64,000 nt of DNA from Bacillus pseudomycoides (lineage in GTDB: Bacteria; Bacillota; Bacilli; Bacillales; Bacillaceae_G): positions 2,852,001 through 2,916,000 of the forward strand of contig NZ_CP064266.1 of the NCBI RefSeq assembly GCF_022811845.1, given 5' to 3'. A program made the translations under genes and the position numbers. A model generated the notes under the pieces. That model was not told the origin of the DNA and made no database searches. It saw only the letters and a list, made by a program, of their open reading frames with translations. Positions 59,691-64,000 of this stretch are shown here, piece after piece (positions within the stretch are counted from its first letter, which is position 1; every line of letters begins with the position of its first letter).

Positions 59691-60899
59691 ATGTTAAGTG
59701 AAAAAACAATTGAAATTGTAAAATCAACAGTACCATTATTACAAGAAAAAGGTGTTGAAATTACAACGCGATTTTATCAAATTATGTTCTCAGAACACCC
59801 TGAGTTATTAAATATTTTTAACCATACAAATCAGAAAGTAGGAAGACAGCAACAGGCACTGGCAAATGCTGTTTATGCCGCAGCGACGTATATTGATAAT
59901 TTAGAAGTTATTATTCCAGTTGTAAAACAAATTGGTCATAAGCATAGAAGTTTAGGAATTAAAGCAGAGCACTATCCAATTGTAGGAAAATGCTTATTAC
60001 AGGCGATTAAAGAGGTGGCAAAAGCGCCACAAGAAGTGTTAGACGCTTGGGGAGAAGCATATGGTGTGATTGCTGATGCATTTATTAGTATTGAAGCAGA
60101 AATGTATGACGAAGCAGCGAAAAAAGAAGGCGGTTGGAAAGATTTTCGTAACTTTGTTGTGGTGAAAAAAGAGAAAGAAAGCGACGTAATTACATCGTTC
60201 TATTTAAAACCAGAAGATGGAGAGGAATTATCTTCATTCTTACCAGGTCAGTATGTAACGGTTCAAATAAATATAAATGGTGAAACGTATACACATAATC
60301 GTCAGTATAGTTTATCAGACGCCCCTGGAAAAGATTACTATCGTATTAGTGTGAAACGAGAGACAGCTTCAGAGACGCCGGATGGAAAGATATCTAATTA
60401 TTTACACGATCATGTACAAGAGGGAGATCTATTGCCACTAAGTGCACCAGCAGGAGATTTTGTATTAAATATGGATTCAAACTTACCGGTTGTATTAATC
60501 AGTGGTGGCGTCGGTATTACACCAATGATGAGCATGTTAAATACATTAATTGAGCAAGGTTCAAATCGTAAAGTATACTTTGTTCATGCAGCATTAAATA
60601 GTCATGTACATGCGATGAAAGAGCATGTGCAGCAAGTAGAGAGCGATTATGAACAAGTAGAAGCATACACTTGTTACTCTTCGCCGACAGAACAAGATCT
60701 AGAAGCAAAAAACTTTGATAAAGAAGGTTTTGTTGATTTAGAGTGGTTACAATCAATTATTCCTACAAATGAAGCGGACTTTTATTTCTGTGGCCCAGTA
60801 CCATTTATGAAACATATTAATAAAAATTTAGTAGAATGGGAAGTTGCACCTGAACATATTCATTATGAATTTTTCGGACCGGCAGCAAGCTTGGCATAA
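59691..60899 (+). CDS. hmp: Flavohemoglobin, nitric oxide dioxygenase
   Basis: 402 residues: globin domain (1-140; TTRFYQIMFSEHPELLNIFN, proximal His in KQIGHKHRSLGIKAEHYPIV), FAD domain (RQYSLSDAPG), NAD domain (ISGGVGITPMMSML, FYFCGPVPFM). Converts NO to nitrate with O2 and NAD(P)H. The ATG follows AGAGGAG. Regulation by a Crp/Fnr-type protein is suggested by the upstream box. Confidence 0.96.
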   Translation: MLSEKTIEIVKSTVPLLQEKGVEITTRFYQIMFSEHPELLNIFNHTNQKVGRQQQALANAVYAAATYIDNLEVIIPVVKQIGHKHRSLGIKAEHYPIVGKCLLQAIKEVAKAPQEVLDAWGEAYGVIADAFISIEAEMYDEAAKKEGGWKDFRNFVVVKKEKESDVITSFYLKPEDGEELSSFLPGQYVTVQININGETYTHNRQYSLSDAPGKDYYRISVKRETASETPDGKISNYLHDHVQEGDLLPLSAPAGDFVLNMDSNLPVVLISGGVGITPMMSMLNTLIEQGSNRKVYFVHAALNSHVHAMKEHVQQVESDYEQVEAYTCYSSPTEQDLEAKNFDKEGFVDLEWLQSIIPTNEADFYFCGPVPFMKHINKNLVEWEVAPEHIHYEFFGPAASLA

Positions 60900-60904
60900 G
60901 GAAA

Positions 60905-60943
60905 ATAAAAAACGAGGTGTTAGTTCACCTCGTTTTTTATTTG
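60905..60943. terminator. Bidirectional terminator between hmp and the Crp/Fnr gene
   Basis: AAAAAACGAGGTG-TTAGTT-CACCTCGTTTTTT; it includes the last codons of the minus-strand gene. Confidence 0.92.
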
Positions 60944-61432
60944 TTTTCTTAATAAGCGATTTACTGTTTCACGACGTACGCCGATAAGTTGACCAATTTC
61001 CGCTTGTGTTAATATTTCGTAGATAGGAATTCCATCTAAATACAGTGAGAACCACTCTTGCAAACGATGGAGACGTTCTGTTGGAGAAACAGTTGTTAAT
61101 TGATCGATTCGCTGTTGCATCATGCGTAATTTTGTTTGGAGCTGCATGGCGATATTAGCATATAGCTCTGGATTCTCTTGTAATTTTTCGTACCATGTAG
61201 TTCCTATAATAGGTTCGACCTCTGTTTTAATTAAAGCAATTGCTGTACCATGATACTCTTTCGGTGAAATTAAAGAGTGATGAGGGATTGTCTCACCAGG
61301 AACGATAATGTTAAATAAAAATGGTGTTCCGTCTTCTTGTAATCGAATGACTTTTAATAGGCCTGTTTTAATAAAGTACAAAGGCCCTTCCTCACCTTGG
61401 CGAAATAATATATCCCCTTTATGTAGAATCAA
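60920..61432 (-). CDS. Crp/Fnr family transcriptional regulator
   Basis: 170 residues from TTG 61432, chosen because GAGGTG lies 6 bases before it. The cyclic nucleotide-type sensor fold (HKGDILFRQGEEGPLYFIKT, FNIIVPGETIP) is followed by a helix-turn-helix (TQAEIGQLIGVRRETVNRLL). The protein contains no cysteine, so it cannot hold an Fnr-type [4Fe-4S] cluster. It is shorter than classic Crp, with a truncated N-terminus and C-terminus. Convergent with hmp. Confidence 0.9.
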   Translation of the reverse strand: MILHKGDILFRQGEEGPLYFIKTGLLKVIRLQEDGTPFLFNIIVPGETIPHHSLISPKEYHGTAIALIKTEVEPIIGTTWYEKLQENPELYANIAMQLQTKLRMMQQRIDQLTTVSPTERLHRLQEWFSLYLDGIPIYEILTQAEIGQLIGVRRETVNRLLRKQIKNEVN

Positions 61433-61628
61433 TGTTAGCACCTCATTTAAGTATTCCTATTTGTTCATTTTACCTGATATATGTGCGTTTGTATTAAAAG
61501 TATACATATTAAAAGAAGAAAAGCTTAGAAAGCAGTAATTTTGTTGACGAAATGTATGCTATTACAGTAGTATACTATTTAGTGTGTAATAGTACTAGCA
61601 ATGAATACGCTGTAGGGGGTTTAGTATA

Positions 61629-61853
61629 TTGTTAGATGCGAAAATGACTGATATGAGAATTCCAGCTAATGCCGTCATACATGTGGAAGAGATGAAGGGT
61701 GGAGTCGTTCTATCAGTTGAAATAGATGGTCAAATTATTTATACAATGGCTTATGACGAAGAAACGGATAGCTACGCTGAATTGTATGATAGAAATGATA
61801 AACGAGCACGTCAAGTACACGAAGATTTTATGGGGTGGTCACTCCTTCACTAA
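61629..61853 (+). CDS. Protein of unknown function, 74 residues
   Basis: TTG start after GTAGGGGG; a start at a later ATG is possible. Acidic, soluble (DMRIPANAVIHVEEMKGGVV, AELYDRNDKRARQVHEDFMG). Own terminator. Not recognised. Confidence 0.65.
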   Translation: MLDAKMTDMRIPANAVIHVEEMKGGVVLSVEIDGQIIYTMAYDEETDSYAELYDRNDKRARQVHEDFMGWSLLH

Positions 61854-61883
61854 AAGATGTCAATATGGCATCTTTTTTTGTTG
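61852..61883 (+). terminator. Rho-independent terminator
   Basis: AAAAGATGTCAATATGGCATCTTTTTTTG. Confidence 0.85.
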
Positions 61884-62025
61884 AATCGATAGATTATACG
61901 AATTCATGTAATAAATAGATAAAATTTGTAACAATTGATTTTGCATTGTTAGCACATTGTAAAGGCAAAGTGTCTTTTTTTTCGCTATTATAGGGATAAT
62001 AGTCACAGCTATAGGAGTGATCAAC

Positions 62026-62118
62026 TTGAGTAATTTACATATTTCAAACTTAATGTTGTTGTGTGTGTGTGCAGTATTATGTGTCGTATTAGGAACATTT
62101 TTATATTCTTGCGTATAA
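62026..62118 (+). CDS. Single-span membrane peptide of 30 residues
   Basis: TTG start with AGGAGTG upstream at 7-8 bases; reads SNLHISNLMLLCVCAVLCVV and LGTFLYSCV. One hydrophobic, cysteine-rich segment (four Cys). No family recognised; plausible because of the ribosome binding site, but TTG start and short length leave doubt. Confidence 0.45.
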   Translation: MSNLHISNLMLLCVCAVLCVVLGTFLYSCV

Positions 62119-62142
62119 AAAACGCATTCTAAAAAGAACGCG

Positions 62143-62943
62143 TTATAGGAAAGAGCTAATGATTAGTCTAGTTCCAAGGATAATTAATGTAATACGCAAT
62201 AAATTAATAATTGCATTACCACTTAATTTTGTATTAATATAAGCTCCAATTTTTCCGCCAATCCAAGCACCTGGAATAAGAATCAATGCATAAACCCAGC
62301 TAACATTGCCAAGAGAGATATGAGTCAAAGAACTTACAATTGCTGATAAAAAGACAATAAACATAGAAGTTGCAACAGCGATTTGTGCGGGGAATGCAAA
62401 AAGAAGCATCATTGCGGGAACAAGCAATACACCGCCACCAATTCCAAATAATCCAGATATGAAACCAACTACAAATGCGATAATAATTGAAAGAAACGGT
62501 GGAAACTGATAATGAACAGTATTACCTTCAGCATCTGTAAAAGATCGTTTAATCACAGTTGCATTTGAGAGGGAAAGAGGTTTCAATTTATCACGTAACA
62601 TGAGAAGGATAGATACAAAAATAAGAAAAATTCCAAAGTATAAAGAAAAAGAATCTTGATTCAAAAATTTGTTTGCCCACGATCCAATAATTCCTCCAGG
62701 ACCGCTCCCTATAAATAAAATAAGTCCACTTTTATAATCTACTCGCTTATGTTTCATATAAGTAAGAGTAGAGGAGAGACCGGTGAAAACTACGGTCACA
62801 ATTGATGTTCCAACTGCGAGTTGTGGTGATAAACTATGCAGTCCAATCAGTAAAGGCACGATGATAATTCCCCCGCCAAGTCCTACTAGACTTCCGACTG
62901 TTCCTGCGATTAATCCAATGAAAAGTAACATGATGTATTCCAA
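62143..62943 (-). CDS. TauE/SafE family (sulfite/organosulfonate) exporter
   Basis: 266 residues, eight membrane segments. Start taken as TTG 62943 with GAGGAG 9 bases upstream; a longer frame upstream has no such site. Both family repeats are visible: GLIAGTVGSLVGLGGGIIIV and VGFISGLFGIGGGVLLVPAM. The family moves sulfite, sulfonates or other small anions; no sulfur gene is adjacent, so substrate is open. Confidence 0.88.
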   Translation of the reverse strand: MEYIMLLFIGLIAGTVGSLVGLGGGIIIVPLLIGLHSLSPQLAVGTSIVTVVFTGLSSTLTYMKHKRVDYKSGLILFIGSGPGGIIGSWANKFLNQDSFSLYFGIFLIFVSILLMLRDKLKPLSLSNATVIKRSFTDAEGNTVHYQFPPFLSIIIAFVVGFISGLFGIGGGVLLVPAMMLLFAFPAQIAVATSMFIVFLSAIVSSLTHISLGNVSWVYALILIPGAWIGGKIGAYINTKLSGNAIINLLRITLIILGTRLIISSFL

Positions 62944-63015
62944 AATTGCCAACTCCTCGGTATAACTAATACAACATTCATTATACACATTTTTTGAAAA
63001 GAAATAAGATTGTTC

Positions 63016-63060
63016 ACAAAAAAGTCGTCTTCCTAGAAAAATAAGGAAGACGACTTTTGC
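63016..63060 (-). terminator. Terminator after the PiT transporter gene
   Basis: AAAAGTCGTCTTCCTAGAAAAATAAGGAAGACGACTTTT; strong 15-bp stem. Confidence 0.92.
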
Positions 63061-64000
63061 TTAGAAAATTAAATGTAATAGGTAATAGAATAGAGCAGCT
63101 AATGAGGCTGAAATTGGAAGTGTAATCACCCATGTAATTAACATGCGCTTTGCAGTTCCCCATTTTACACCTTTTACACGATGTGAAGCACCTACCCCTA
63201 AAATAGAAGAAGAGATAACGTGCGTTGTACTAACTGGTAAATGAATAAATGTTGCCCCGAAAATTACAAGAGATGATGATAAATCAGCAGCTACACCGTT
63301 TACAGGGCGAATTTTCATAATTTGTCCACCGACAGTTTTAATAATTTTCCATCCACCGACGGAGGTACCAAGACCCATTGCGATCGCGCAAGATAATTGT
63401 ACCCAAAACGGGATATCGCTAGAAGTATGATAGTTATTTGCCATAAGAGCCATCGTAATGATTCCCATTGCTTTTTGTGCATCATTCGTACCGTGCGTAT
63501 AAGCTTGTAATGCAGCGGTAAAAATCTGGAATATACGGAAGTTTTTGTTCGTTTTCGTTAAGTTAAAGTTTTTAAAGAACACTTTAAAAATACTATATAC
63601 GATGTAACCAATAACAAAAGCGATAATTGGTGAAATGATTAAAGCTTCAAGAATTTTTATGAACCCTTTAAAATTTAACGAGCTAAAACCAGCAGCAGCA
63701 ATTGCTGCACCTGCGATTGCGCCAATGATTGCATGCGAAGAACTACTTGGAATACCATAGTACCAAGTGATCAAATTCCAAGCTATTGCCGCAAGCAAAG
63801 CAGCTAAAATTACAAGAGAACCATTTGGTAAGGCAAATGGGTCAACGATATCTTTTGTTATCGTTTTTGCTACACCTGTAAAGGTCATTGCACCTAAAAA
63901 GTTCATAATAGCTGCCATAATAATTGCATGTCTAGGCTTTAGAGCTTTCGTTGAAACAGCCGTTGCAATAGCGTTTGCTGTATCGTGAAATCCATTGATA
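63061..64000 (-). CDS. Inorganic phosphate transporter, PiT family (partial, N-terminus beyond window)
   Basis: The frame runs through the window end, continuing upstream of the internal Met at 63918 with GFHDTANAIATAVSTKALKP, the first PiT signature repeat. So the true start is outside. The second repeat is YTHGTNDAQKAMGIITMALM. About 312 residues are present of roughly 330. Low-affinity phosphate uptake with H+ or metal-phosphate. A partner PhoU-like (DUF47) gene, often adjacent, would lie outside. Confidence 0.92.
   Translation of the reverse strand, partial: INGFHDTANAIATAVSTKALKPRHAIIMAAIMNFLGAMTFTGVAKTITKDIVDPFALPNGSLVILAALLAAIAWNLITWYYGIPSSSSHAIIGAIAGAAIAAAGFSSLNFKGFIKILEALIISPIIAFVIGYIVYSIFKVFFKNFNLTKTNKNFRIFQIFTAALQAYTHGTNDAQKAMGIITMALMANNYHTSSDIPFWVQLSCAIAMGLGTSVGGWKIIKTVGGQIMKIRPVNGVAADLSSSLVIFGATFIHLPVSTTHVISSSILGVGASHRVKGVKWGTAKRMLITWVITLPISASLAALFYYLLHLIF

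Noticed and set aside
1..64000. Prophage, genomic island, insertion sequence, CRISPR array, tRNA or rRNA genes
   Set aside because: No integrase, transposase, phage structural gene, regularly spaced repeat or tRNA/rRNA-like sequence was seen; gene content and base composition are uniform core chromosome.

Overview
The window is a chromosomal segment of a member of the Bacillus cereus group, apparently somewhat diverged from the classical anthracis/cereus/thuringiensis lineage. The evidence is the low GC content, strong AGGAGG-type ribosome binding sites, the gene order ilvE-ilvBNC-leuABCD-hisZGDBHAFIE, the GerW sporulation protein, an LTA synthase paralogue, the lia cell-envelope stress operon and bcr1-type repeats, which are a B. 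cereus-group hallmark. There is no rRNA, tRNA, prophage, insertion sequence or CRISPR array. Species assignment rests on recalled family knowledge, not on a search.

Layout. 1-8.6 kb: MATE efflux pump (cut by the window start), undecaprenyl-diphosphate phosphatase, thioredoxin-like protein, small membrane proteins, MarR regulator, a tandemly duplicated 41-residue mini-gene, a KtrB-type potassium channel subunit, GerW and several very small proteins. 8.8-18.1 kb: branched-chain amino acid cluster ilvE, ilvB, ilvN, ilvC, leuA, leuB, leuC, leuD, with cre-like and CodY-like sites before ilvE and an Ile-specific T-box between ilvE and ilvB. 18.1-26 kb: complete histidine operon except hisC, preceded by a short ORF with three consecutive His codons and mutually exclusive hairpins (a candidate ribosome-mediated attenuator). 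26-33 kb: 2-hydroxyacid dehydrogenase, phosphatidylserine synthase, LTA synthase-family protein, DUF3888 protein, and lysA under a lysine riboswitch. 33-40 kb: sulfate assimilation and siroheme synthesis (yezD, cysH, sat, cysC, ferredoxin-type sulfite reductase, cobA/sumT, sirB, sirC) under a SAM-I riboswitch. 40-47.6 kb: NSS transporter with a Trp T-box, a frameshifted small gene, an M23 murein hydrolase, a glutamate symporter, a DUF402 protein, and a methionine-transporter candidate under a second SAM-I riboswitch. 47.9-51.5 kb: lia operon. 51.6-64 kb: BrnQ with an Ile T-box, a 5'-nucleotidase-like protein, a methyltransferase, a lipoprotein, a site-2 protease, flavohemoglobin with a convergent Crp/Fnr regulator, a TauE-type exporter and a PiT phosphate transporter (cut by the window end).

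The unifying theme is amino-acid supply controlled by RNA. Seven cis-acting leaders sense Ile (two T-boxes), Trp (T-box), His (leader peptide), Lys (L-box) and SAM (two S-boxes). Each precedes biosynthesis or uptake genes for the amino acid it senses. The most unusual items are the histidine leader-peptide attenuator in a Firmicute, the recently duplicated mini-gene before ktrB, an 11-bp motif (TTTCACTTTAT) found at seven intergenic sites, and a composite bcr1-linked repeat whose hairpin arms appear to covary between copies.
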